From Actinomycetes bacterium (GTDB lineage: Bacteria > Actinomycetota > Actinomycetes > Mycobacteriales > Mycobacteriaceae), in assembly GCA_023415515.1 (NCBI GenBank), contig JAEZKH010000419.1, positions 1 to 22,284 on the forward strand: a DNA stretch of 22,284 bases. Direction: 5' to 3'. Positions 7,479-14,046 of this stretch are shown in pieces. Within the stretch, counting starts at the first letter, position 1. Each line of letters starts with the position of its first letter. Made by a program: the position numbers and the translations under genes. Below the pieces are notes generated by a model. That model made no database searches, was not told the origin of the DNA, and was given only the letters and a program-made list of their open reading frames with translations.

Positions 7479-7486
7479 CGGCAGAT

Positions 7487-8899
7487 GTGGCCGCTCGTTG
7501 GGTGTTGCACCTCGACATGGATGCGTTCTTCGCGTCTGTCGAGCAGCTGACCAGGCCGACGCTGCGGGGGCGCCCGGTGCTCGTCGGCGGGCTCGGCGGC
7601 CGCGGCGTGGTGGCGGGCGCCAGCTACGAATCCCGCGTCTACGGCGCCCGCTCGGCGATGCCGATGCACCAGGCCCGCAGGCTCGTCGGTCCCGCCGTTG
7701 TCGTGCTTCCGCCGCGCGGCGTGGTCTACGGGGTGGCGAGCCGCCGGGTGCTCGACACCGTTCGCGCGGCGGTGCCGGTCCTCGAGCAGCTCTCGTTCGA
7801 CGAGGCGTTCGGCGAGCCCGCCGAGCTCGCAGGCGCCGGCGCCGCGGAGGTCGAGGCGTTCTGCGAAGGGCTGCGCGCCACGATCAAGGACGTCACCGGG
7901 CTCGTCGCATCCGTCGGCGCCGGCTCGGGCAAGCAGATCGCCAAGATCGCTTCCGGCCTTGCCAAACCCGACGGGATCCGGGTGGTGCGCCGTGAGGAGG
8001 AACGCGTCCTGCTCGACGGGCTGCCGGTCCGGCGGCTGTGGGGCATCGGTCCGGTCGCCGAGGAGAAGCTGCACCGGCTCGGCATCGAGACCATCGGCGC
8101 GTTCGCAGCGCTGTCGGAGGCCGAGGCGGCCAACATCCTTGGCGCCACCGTCGGGGCCGCTCTGCGCCAACTGGCGAAGGGAATCGACGACCGGCCGGTC
8201 GCCGAGAACGGACCCGCAAAACAGATCAGCGCCGAATCGACGTTCGCCGAGGATCTGACCACGCTCGACCAGCTGCGGGAGGCGGTCGGCTCGATCGGCG
8301 GCCATGCGCACACCAGGCTCGAGAAGGATGGCCGCGGGGCACGAACGGTCACCGTGAAGTTGAGGAAATCCGACATGAGCATCCTGACGCGCTCCGCGAC
8401 GCTGCCGTATGCCACCACCGACGCTGCGACGCTCACCGCGATGGCGCGCAAGCTCCTGCTCGACCCGCTTGAGGTGGGCCCGATTCGCCTTGTCGGCGTT
8501 GGTTTCTCGGGTCTGTCGGAGGTCAGGCAGGAGTCGTTGTTTCCCGACCTGGATCTGATGGCCGAAGAGGTGTCCGACGCAGGCATGCCGAAGCCGGTCA
8601 GCCAAGCCGCCGAGAGGGCGCCCGCCTGGCGGATCGGGGACGACGTCGCGCACACCGAGCACGGCCACGGCTGGATTCAGGGCGCGGGCCACGGGGTGAT
8701 GACCGTGCGATTCGAGACCCGCAGTACGGGCAAGGGCCCGGTGCGCACATTCACCGACGACACGCCGGACATCCAGCGGGCCAACCCCGTCGACAGCCTC
8801 GACTGGCCCGACTACATCCAGACGCTGGCCGCTGATTCAGCCCCATCGGGCGACGACGTCGTCGACGGGAGAGCCGCTCGCCAGGGCGGCGATCAGTAA
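7487..8899 (+). CDS. dinB: Y-family DNA polymerase IV (DinB1/DinX)
   Basis: This is a translesion DNA polymerase of 470 aa, matching M. tuberculosis DinX (463 aa). Catalytic metal ligands are D10 in HLDMDAFF, and D105 and E106 in LSFDEAF. F15 is in the steric-gate position that excludes ribonucleotides. A helix-hairpin-helix region follows (LWGIGPVAEEKLHRLGI, about 184-200), then the little-finger domain. QESLF at 348-352 is a beta-clamp-binding motif, so it can work at the replisome. Beyond the usual Pol IV end, about 381-425 forms a small beta-rich Tudor/KOW-like domain (WRIGDDVAH...GHGWIQGAGHG). The start GTG 7487 gives the expected N-terminus, and longer forms run through the divergent gene. 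Its last 63 bp overlap the 3' end of ansA on the other strand. Confidence 0.94.
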   Translation: MAARWVLHLDMDAFFASVEQLTRPTLRGRPVLVGGLGGRGVVAGASYESRVYGARSAMPMHQARRLVGPAVVVLPPRGVVYGVASRRVLDTVRAAVPVLEQLSFDEAFGEPAELAGAGAAEVEAFCEGLRATIKDVTGLVASVGAGSGKQIAKIASGLAKPDGIRVVRREEERVLLDGLPVRRLWGIGPVAEEKLHRLGIETIGAFAALSEAEAANILGATVGAALRQLAKGIDDRPVAENGPAKQISAESTFAEDLTTLDQLREAVGSIGGHAHTRLEKDGRGARTVTVKLRKSDMSILTRSATLPYATTDAATLTAMARKLLLDPLEVGPIRLVGVGFSGLSEVRQESLFPDLDLMAEEVSDAGMPKPVSQAAERAPAWRIGDDVAHTEHGHGWIQGAGHGVMTVRFETRSTGKGPVRTFTDDTPDIQRANPVDSLDWPDYIQTLAADSAPSGDDVVDGRAARQGGDQ

Positions 8900-9778
8900 C
8901 ACCCGCGCCTGCGGGGCCCGCAGCCGCGGCACCATCACCGCGCCTGCCTCCACCAGGTCCCGGCCCGGCCCGTACCCGGCGCTCACCTTTCCCCCCGGCA
9001 CCCGCGTCGACACCACGACTGCCACCCCTTCGGCGCAGTGCCGTCCTACCGCGTCGATCACGGCCGCTCCGGCATTGCCTGCGCCGAGCGCCTCGAGCAC
9101 GATGCCTTCGGCGCCCGCCGCGACGCAGGCATCCATCGCCACCCCGTCGGCGCCCGGGTACACCGCGAGGATGTCCACCCTCGGGGCATCCGCGCCGGAG
9201 AGTTCGCCGAGAAACGGGCGCTGCTTGGCCGCCGTCAGCGTGAAGCGTTCGCCGGAGACGGTGCCCACCGGCATACCGGTGAATCCCGACAGGTCGACGG
9301 TCGCGACCTTCTGCAGTCCGAGCGGCTGCCACACGGTGCCGGCGAGGGTGACCAGGACGCCGAGGCCGCGAGCCTGCGCGCTGGCGGCCACTGTCAGCGC
9401 GCCGCGCAGGTTCCCAGGCCCGTCGGCATCCGGCGCGTCGGCACTGTGCAGCGCGCCCGTCATCACCACGGGTACGGCGCCGTCGTACGTCAGCTCCAGC
9501 CAGAGCGCCGATTCCTCCATGGTGTCGGTGCCATGGGCGATCACGATGCCGTCGACGCCGTCGACGCCGTCCCGCGCAGCCAGCGCAGCGGTGGCCGTCC
9601 GCACCGAGTCCCAGTCGGCGGGGGTCAGCTGCGAGCTGTCCACCGACATGAGGTCGACGACCTCGACGTCGAGCCCGGCGACCAGGTCTACCCCGCTTGT
9701 CGCGGGACGCCGAACACCTTCGGTGTCGGCGCTGCTGGCGATTGTGCCGCCGGTGGTGATGACGACGAGGCGGCTCAC
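8837..9778 (-). CDS. ansA: L-asparaginase
   Basis: The enzyme hydrolyses L-asparagine to aspartate and ammonia. The 313-aa protein has the first catalytic signature TTGGTIASS (nucleophile T12 in GGT) and the second signature AHGTDTMEES (T84-D85). K159 in LQKVATVDLSGF is the likely triad lysine. Length fits bacterial asparaginases. No signal peptide is present, so a cytoplasmic or non-classically exported enzyme is expected; the M. tuberculosis homologue has been linked to nitrogen assimilation and acid resistance. The GTG start at 9776-9778 is preceded by AATGAT plus 6 nt, a possible leaderless start. It is divergent from lspA across a 41-bp region with an inverted repeat, and its 3' end overlaps dinB by 63 bp. 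Confidence 0.95.
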   Translation of the reverse strand: MSRLVVITTGGTIASSADTEGVRRPATSGVDLVAGLDVEVVDLMSVDSSQLTPADWDSVRTATAALAARDGVDGVDGIVIAHGTDTMEESALWLELTYDGAVPVVMTGALHSADAPDADGPGNLRGALTVAASAQARGLGVLVTLAGTVWQPLGLQKVATVDLSGFTGMPVGTVSGERFTLTAAKQRPFLGELSGADAPRVDILAVYPGADGVAMDACVAAGAEGIVLEALGAGNAGAAVIDAVGRHCAEGVAVVVSTRVPGGKVSAGYGPGRDLVEAGAVMVPRLRAPQARVLLIAALASGSPVDDVVARWG

Positions 9779-9819
9779 GCCCTCATCATTGCAAAATCAC
9801 GCTTTGGAATGATGGGGGA
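9779..9819. promoter_or_regulatory. Divergent ansA/lspA control region with inverted repeat
   Basis: CATCATT at 9784-9790 and AATGATG at 9808-9814 form a 7-bp inverted repeat separated by 17 bp. Read outward, each arm gives AATGAT, then 6 nt, then a GTG start (ansA at 9778, lspA at 9820). The arms could be imperfect -10 boxes (xANNNT) of two leaderless promoters or a shared operator. The GGGGGA before lspA is too close to its GTG to be an ordinary Shine-Dalgarno. Confidence 0.45.
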
Positions 9820-10383
9820 GTGACTGATGAATCGGCCAGCAGCGAGCCGGTGACCGCCGCCGACGTCGATCCGAAGCCGCGTCGCCGTATCCGGCTTCTG
9901 GTGACGGTGGCCGCCGTCATCCTTGCGCTCGACATCGTCACGAAGGTGCTGGCGGTCAAGCTGCTGACGCCGGGGCAGCCGGTCTCGATCATCGGCGACA
10001 CCGTGACCTGGACTCTCGTCCGCAACTCCGGGGCGGCGTTCTCGATGGCGACGGGATACACGTGGGTGCTCACGCTGATCGCCAGTTGCGTGGTGGTCGG
10101 GATCATCTGGATGGGCAGGCGGCTGGTTTCCCCGTGGTGGGCGATCGGTCTCGGCATGATCCTCGGGGGTGCGCTCGGCAATTTGGTGGACCGGTTCTTC
10201 CGTTCGCCCGGCCCGTTGCAGGGCCATGTCGTCGACTTCCTGTCCATCGGATGGTGGCCGGTGTTCAACGTCGCCGACCCGTCGGTCGTGGGTGGGGCGA
10301 TCCTGCTGGTCGTGCTGTCGCTGTTCGGGTTCGACTTCGACACCCGGGGGCGGCGGAGGCCCGACGGCGAGCCAACGGCCTGA
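9820..10383 (+). CDS. lspA: Lipoprotein signal peptidase II
   Basis: This is an aspartic protease of the cytoplasmic membrane that cuts prolipoprotein signal peptides before the lipidated cysteine. The product is 187 aa with four transmembrane helices at about 25-47, 80-99, 106-124 and 154-172. Conserved boxes are NSGAAFS (69-75), GNLVDRFF (120-127, catalytic D124) and VVDF...FNVADPSV (137-156, catalytic D153). The cytoplasmic N-terminus is acidic and unconserved, as in other mycobacteria. GTG 9820 is the start. The stop TGA shares one base with the ATG of the pseudouridine synthase gene (TGATG), so the two are probably translationally coupled. Confidence 0.96.
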   Translation: MTDESASSEPVTAADVDPKPRRRIRLLVTVAAVILALDIVTKVLAVKLLTPGQPVSIIGDTVTWTLVRNSGAAFSMATGYTWVLTLIASCVVVGIIWMGRRLVSPWWAIGLGMILGGALGNLVDRFFRSPGPLQGHVVDFLSIGWWPVFNVADPSVVGGAILLVVLSLFGFDFDTRGRRRPDGEPTA

Positions 10384-11312
10384 TGGACACCCGTTCAATG
10401 CCGGTGCCGGAGGGACTGGCGGGAATGCGGGTCGACGCGGGGCTGGCGCGGTTGCTCGGCCTGTCGCGCACCGCGGCCGCGGCGCTGGCCGAAGACGGCG
10501 GCGTCGACCTCGACGGCGCACCGGTGGGCAAGTCGGACCGGCTCACGCCGGGCGCATGGTTGGAGGTGCGCCTGCCTGAACCGCCGGCGCCTGTCGAGAA
10601 CACGCCGGTCGATATCGAGGGTATGACCGTCCTGTATTCCGACGAGGACATCGTCGCGGTCGACAAGCCTGCCGGGGTGGCCGCACACGCGACTGTCGGC
10701 TGGCACGGTCCGACGGTGCTCGGCGGTCTGGCGGCGGCGGGCTTCCGCATCACCACGTCGGGGATCCACGAACGCCAGGGCATCGTGCACCGCCTCGACG
10801 TCGGCACCTCCGGTGTGATGGTGGTAGCACTGTCCGAGCGCGCGTACACGGTGATGAAGCGCGCCTTCAAGCAGCGCACGGTGGAGAAGCGCTATCACGC
10901 TGTGGTCCAAGGACATCCGGACCCATCGAGCGGCACCATCGATGCGCCGATCGGACGGCACCGGGGTCACGACTGGAAGTTCGCGGTCACGCAGGGCGGC
11001 AGGCACAGCGTCACCCACTACGACACGCTGGAGGCGCACCAGGCGGCCAGCCTGCTCGACATCGAACTGGAGACCGGGCGCACCCACCAGATCCGGGTGC
11101 ACTTCGCTGCTCTGCACCATCCGTGCGTGGGGGACCTGACCTACGGCGCCGATCCGGTGCTCGCGAAAAAGCTCGGCCTGGAACGGCAGTGGCTGCATGC
11201 CCGGTCGCTGGCATTCGCCCATCCCGCGGACGGCCGCCGCGTCGAGATCAGCAGCCCGTACCCCGCCGACCTGCAGCACGCCCTCGACGTCCTGCGCGAC
11301 CACCACCTGTGA
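10383..11312 (+). CDS. rluD: RluA/RluD-family pseudouridine synthase
   Basis: The enzyme isomerises uridine to pseudouridine in RNA, probably 23S rRNA. The 309-aa protein has an N-terminal S4-like RNA-binding region (about 16-65, ARLLGLSRTAAAALAEDG) followed by the catalytic domain. This contains VAVDKPAGVAAH near 91-102 and the signature HRLDVGTSG at 136-144, whose D139 is the catalytic aspartate, then LETGRTHQIRVH. It is closely similar to M. tuberculosis Rv1540, which also follows lspA. The target nucleotides cannot be read from sequence, so the rluD symbol is by family convention. The start overlaps the lspA stop by one base, and its stop overlaps the rarD start (GTGA). Confidence 0.92.
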   Translation: MDTRSMPVPEGLAGMRVDAGLARLLGLSRTAAAALAEDGGVDLDGAPVGKSDRLTPGAWLEVRLPEPPAPVENTPVDIEGMTVLYSDEDIVAVDKPAGVAAHATVGWHGPTVLGGLAAAGFRITTSGIHERQGIVHRLDVGTSGVMVVALSERAYTVMKRAFKQRTVEKRYHAVVQGHPDPSSGTIDAPIGRHRGHDWKFAVTQGGRHSVTHYDTLEAHQAASLLDIELETGRTHQIRVHFAALHHPCVGDLTYGADPVLAKKLGLERQWLHARSLAFAHPADGRRVEISSPYPADLQHALDVLRDHHL

Positions 11313-12247
11313 GCGGCGAGCGGCGCCGTTCCGGGTTGCTCTTCGGCGCAGGGGCCTACATCTGGTGGGGACTGTGCCCGGGCTTCTTCCTGCTTCTGCT
11401 GCCGGCAACCGCGCCCGAGATACTCGCGCACCGCTTCGTGTGGAGCGCGGTGATGCTGCTGGTCCTGCTTGCGGTCGTGCGACGACTCGGCGACCTGCGC
11501 AGGCTCACCGCGCGCACCTGGCTTCAACTCCTGGCAGCCGCGGTGTTCATCGCGCTGAACTGGGGCACGTACATCTGGGCCGTCACCCATGGTCACGTCG
11601 TCGACGCCGCGTTGGGCTATTTCATCAACCCGCTGGTCACCGTCGCGCTCGGGGTGGTGATCTTCCGGGAGCGGCTCAACCGGTGGCAACTTCTGGCTCT
11701 CGTCCTCGCGGTGGCTGCTGTCGGCATCCTCACCGCCGAGGTGGGTGATGTGCCGTACGTGGCGCTGATCCTGGCTTTCACATTCGCGTTCTACGGCTTG
11801 ATCAAGAAGGTCGTCGACGCCGATCCCAGGGTGAGCGTCACAGTGGAAACCCTGTGGGCGCTGCCTGTCGCGGTCGGCTTCATGATCTGGCTGCAGATGT
11901 CGGGTCAAGCCCACTTCATGAACCACGGGGTCGGCCACACGCTGCTGCTCCTGCTGGCCGGTCCGGTCACCGCGATCCCGCTTCTGCTCTTCGCGGCGGC
12001 GGCCCAACGACTTCCGATGGTGACGCTGGGCCTGCTGTTCTACCTGAACCCGGGCCTGCAGATGGCCTGGGGGGTGTTCATCGGGCACGAACCGATGCCG
12101 CTCGGCCGGTGGCTCGGCTTCGCGCTGATCTGGCTGGCGCTCGTGATCTTCACCGGCGACGCACTAGTGCGGGCCCGACGCGGCACGCGGGGCGCGCCAA
12201 CCGGATCCGAAGAAAGTGTGCGAATCTCCGATCCCCGCTCCTCCTAG
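11309..12247 (+). CDS. rarD: RarD-type EamA/DMT transporter
   Basis: This is a predicted inner-membrane transporter of the drug/metabolite transporter superfamily, RarD subfamily. The 312-aa protein has about ten hydrophobic helices in two EamA repeats. Typical RarD traits are the N-terminal YIWWGLCPGFF, EILAHRFVWS, the NWGTYIWAV motif, ALGYFINPLV and RLNRWQ in the first repeat. The second repeat has VTAIPLLLFAAAAQRLPM and LGLLFYLNPGLQ. The substrate is unknown; E. coli RarD was named for chloramphenicol sensitivity. The GTG at 11309 overlaps the TGA of the upstream gene (GTGA), which supports this start and suggests an lspA-rluD-rarD operon with coupled translation. The tail after the last helix (about 285-312) is hydrophilic and low complexity. 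Confidence 0.9.
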   Translation: MSGERRRSGLLFGAGAYIWWGLCPGFFLLLLPATAPEILAHRFVWSAVMLLVLLAVVRRLGDLRRLTARTWLQLLAAAVFIALNWGTYIWAVTHGHVVDAALGYFINPLVTVALGVVIFRERLNRWQLLALVLAVAAVGILTAEVGDVPYVALILAFTFAFYGLIKKVVDADPRVSVTVETLWALPVAVGFMIWLQMSGQAHFMNHGVGHTLLLLLAGPVTAIPLLLFAAAAQRLPMVTLGLLFYLNPGLQMAWGVFIGHEPMPLGRWLGFALIWLALVIFTGDALVRARRGTRGAPTGSEESVRISDPRSS

Positions 12248-12443
12248 CCGATGAGAGCCGCCCAACCCGGGCGACGACCATCGAGAAGGAGAAGAAGATG
12301 CACCGGACCGCCCACCCCCGCCTGGGGTTCTGATGAGCGCCCTCGATGTGCTGCGAGGACCGGTCGGTCACCACATGTCGATTCGCCAGCGCGTGACTCA
12401 TCATGACGGTGGGGACGTCACAATCGACACCGAGGAGGAGAAC
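12248..12443 (+). promoter_or_regulatory. Spacer between rarD and the YCII gene
   Basis: This 196-bp spacer holds an 11-codon smORF (12298-12333), an in-frame upstream ATG (12333) for the YCII gene, and TGACG-N7-CGTCA, a short inverted repeat at 12404-12420. TGTCGA at 12376-12381 matches the -35 motif I recall for ECF42 sigma factors. The matching -10 (CGAC/CGTC) is not present at the right spacing, so an ECF-dependent promoter is only suggested. Confidence 0.3.
12298..12333 (+). CDS. Candidate 11-codon smORF upstream of YCII
   Basis: AAGGAG at 12286-12291 is a near-ideal Shine-Dalgarno, 6 nt before an ATG. The frame encodes MHRTAHPRLGF and then TGA. The last base of the stop is the A of a second ATG (TGATG, 12331-12335) that is in frame with the YCII protein. 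This looks like a leader peptide whose translation could feed ribosomes into an N-extended YCII. No run of a single regulatory amino acid is present, so classic attenuation is not indicated. It is called on the ribosome-binding site and stop/start overlap only. Confidence 0.35.
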   Translation: MHRTAHPRLGF

Positions 12444-12821
12444 ATGCGGTACTGCCTGTTGATGCACTATCAGGAAGGCGGCGAGATCGGCCTCACCGAG
12501 GAGGACATGGCGCCGGCCATGGCCGCCTTCAAGGCCTACGCCGACGACCTGTCGGCAGCGGGTGTGCTGATCGGCACCGAAGTGCTCGACTCCGTCGTCG
12601 CCACCACCACCGTGACCGGCCGCAACGGCACCCTGCAGATCCAGGACGGCCCGTTCGCCGACACCAAAGAGAAACTCGGCGGGATTTTCGTCATCGAGGT
12701 CGACAACCTCGACGAGGCGATCAAATGGGCGCAGCGCAATCCCGCCAACGGTTGGGGTTCGATCGAAATCCGCCCGGTGGCGCGGACATACGCCACCGAC
12801 CGCGGGTGGTACAGCCCGTAA
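12444..12821 (+). CDS. YCII/DGPF-domain protein
   Basis: This is a small cytoplasmic protein of 125 aa in the YCII-related family. It starts MRYCLLMHY and carries the hallmark QDGPFADTKEKLGG at about 67-80, then the beta-strand GIFVIEVDNLDEAIKWA and the closing GSIEIRPV at 105-112. Such proteins are typically encoded next to ECF42-type sigma factors, as here; their biochemical role is not settled. ATG 12444 is preferred because AGGAGG (12434-12439) lies just upstream and the family normally begins with this strand. An in-frame ATG at 12333 would add 37 non-conserved residues. The C-terminal tail after 112 (ARTYATDRGWYSP) is longer than the family normally has. The TAA stop is followed, in the same frame, by sigma-factor coding sequence. 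Confidence 0.85.
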   Translation: MRYCLLMHYQEGGEIGLTEEDMAPAMAAFKAYADDLSAAGVLIGTEVLDSVVATTTVTGRNGTLQIQDGPFADTKEKLGGIFVIEVDNLDEAIKWAQRNPANGWGSIEIRPVARTYATDRGWYSP

Positions 12822-13949
12822 CCCCGCGACATCGCCGCCGCCGAGGACGCACTGGCCGATGCGCTGGAGCGCGCGCTGGCGACGTGGACGGACGGTGGAA
12901 TTCCGGCGAATCCCGAGGCGTGGCTGATCACGGTCGCGCGCAACCGGATGCGCGATGTGTGGAAATCCCACGCCTACCGGAAGACCGATCCTCTCGACGA
13001 AACACGCGACAGCCCAGCGGAATTCGAGGACGTACCCGAGATCCCCGACCGGCGGCTGGAGCTGATGCTGGTCTGCGCGCACCCGGCGATCGCGGCCGAT
13101 ATCCGCGCACCGTTGATGTTGCAGACGGTTCTCGGCGTCGGGGCGGCGGACATCGCCAGGGCGTTCGCGGTCGAACCCGCCACCATGGCGCAGCGGTTGG
13201 CGCGGGCCAAGAAACGCATCCGCGACGCCGGAATTCCGTTCACGCTCCCGGCCTCCACCGATGTGGCGGATCGACTGCCCGCGGTGCTCGAGGCTGTATA
13301 CGGCGCTTACGCGGTCGACTGGCAACTCGCCCAGGAGATCGCCGTGGTGGAGACGCTCTCGGCGGAGGCCCTGCACCTCGCGCTGGTCCTCACCGAACTG
13401 CTGCCCGAGGAACCCGAGGTGCTCGGGCTGGCCGCGCTGGTGTGTCTCTCGGAGGCGCGCAGGCCCGCGCGGCGCGTCGACGGCCGGTTCGTCCCGCTCG
13501 ACCAGCAGGATTCCACGTGCTGGGACGCCGGGTTGATCGCCCGTGGCGAGGACCTTCTGCACCGCGCGCACCGACTCGGCCGACCAGGCCGGTTCCAATA
13601 CGAGGCTGCCGTGCAGTCGGCGCACTGCACCCGGCCCACCGACCTCGTCGCGCTGCGCACGCTGTACCGCGCGTTGGTGAACGTGGCACCCTCGCTCGGC
13701 GCAGCGGTCGCGCTGGCCGCGGTGGACGGCGAGATCGACGGACCCGCCGCAGGCCTTCGTGCGCTCGACGCGCTCGAAGCCGGGTTGATCGAGCGGTTCC
13801 AGCCCGCATGGACCACCAGGGCGCATCTTCTCGCCGCCGCGGGCCGCCCCGATGAGGCCGCCCAGGCGTATCGCACCGCGATCGAATTGACCGCCGACAG
13901 CGCCGTCGCCGACCATCTCCGCAGCAGGCTCGGCGCGCTGATCGGCTGA
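12822..13949 (+). pseudogene. ECF42-like sigma factor, N-terminus missing
   Basis: The open frame after the YCII stop encodes an ECF sigma factor of the type with a C-terminal TPR-like (DUF6596) extension. Sigma region 2 begins abruptly at RDIAAAEDALADALERALATW and continues with PANPEAWLITVARNR and MRDVWKSHAYR. Region 4 (IARAFAVEPATMAQRLARAKKRIRDAGIPF) follows, then the C-terminal domain (FVPLDQQD, GRFQYEAAVQSAH, GPAAGLRALDALE, AAQAYRTAIELT). By recall, family members have about 25-30 residues before RDIAAAED. Here that space is absent, and no ATG, GTG or TTG occurs in frame until ATG 12948, which falls inside region 2. The body is intact and uses typical codons. Either the gene is a recent pseudogene, or it starts at an unusual codon, or the sequence contains an error. 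Confidence 0.6.
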
Positions 13950-13963
13950 CTCCCGCCGCGCCT

Positions 13964-13974
13964 TTACCGGGTAA
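13964..13974. repeat. Palindrome TTACC-G-GGTAA
   Basis: This is an 11-base palindrome 14 bp after the sigma-factor stop and about 70 bp upstream of dnaE1. It is too short for a confident terminator and has no T-tract; it may be an operator or chance. Confidence 0.25.
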
Positions 13975-14031
13975 CCGCGCCTGCGACAAGACACGCACCG
14001 CGACACGCCCGTGGGAGTCGGTGGGCGGTCA

Positions 14032-14037
14032 TAGACT
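14032..14037 (+). promoter_or_regulatory. -10 element of dnaE1
   Basis: TAGACT (TANNNT) lies 9 nt before ATG 14047 and only 3 nt before GTG 14041. A transcription start near 14044-14047 would make the ATG the first usable codon, so a leaderless dnaE1 starting at 14047 is favoured. Confidence 0.5.
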
Positions 14038-14046
14038 GGCGTGCCT

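Noticed and set aside
7130..7486. Upstream extension of dinB
   Set aside because: The extension is antisense to the ferritin-like gene and is absent from DinB1 proteins; GTG 7487 gives the expected N-terminus and has a -10 just upstream.
9541..9600. Short GTCGACGCC-like direct repeats within ansA
   Set aside because: They encode the DGVDGVDG stretch of AnsA and are explained by coding sequence.
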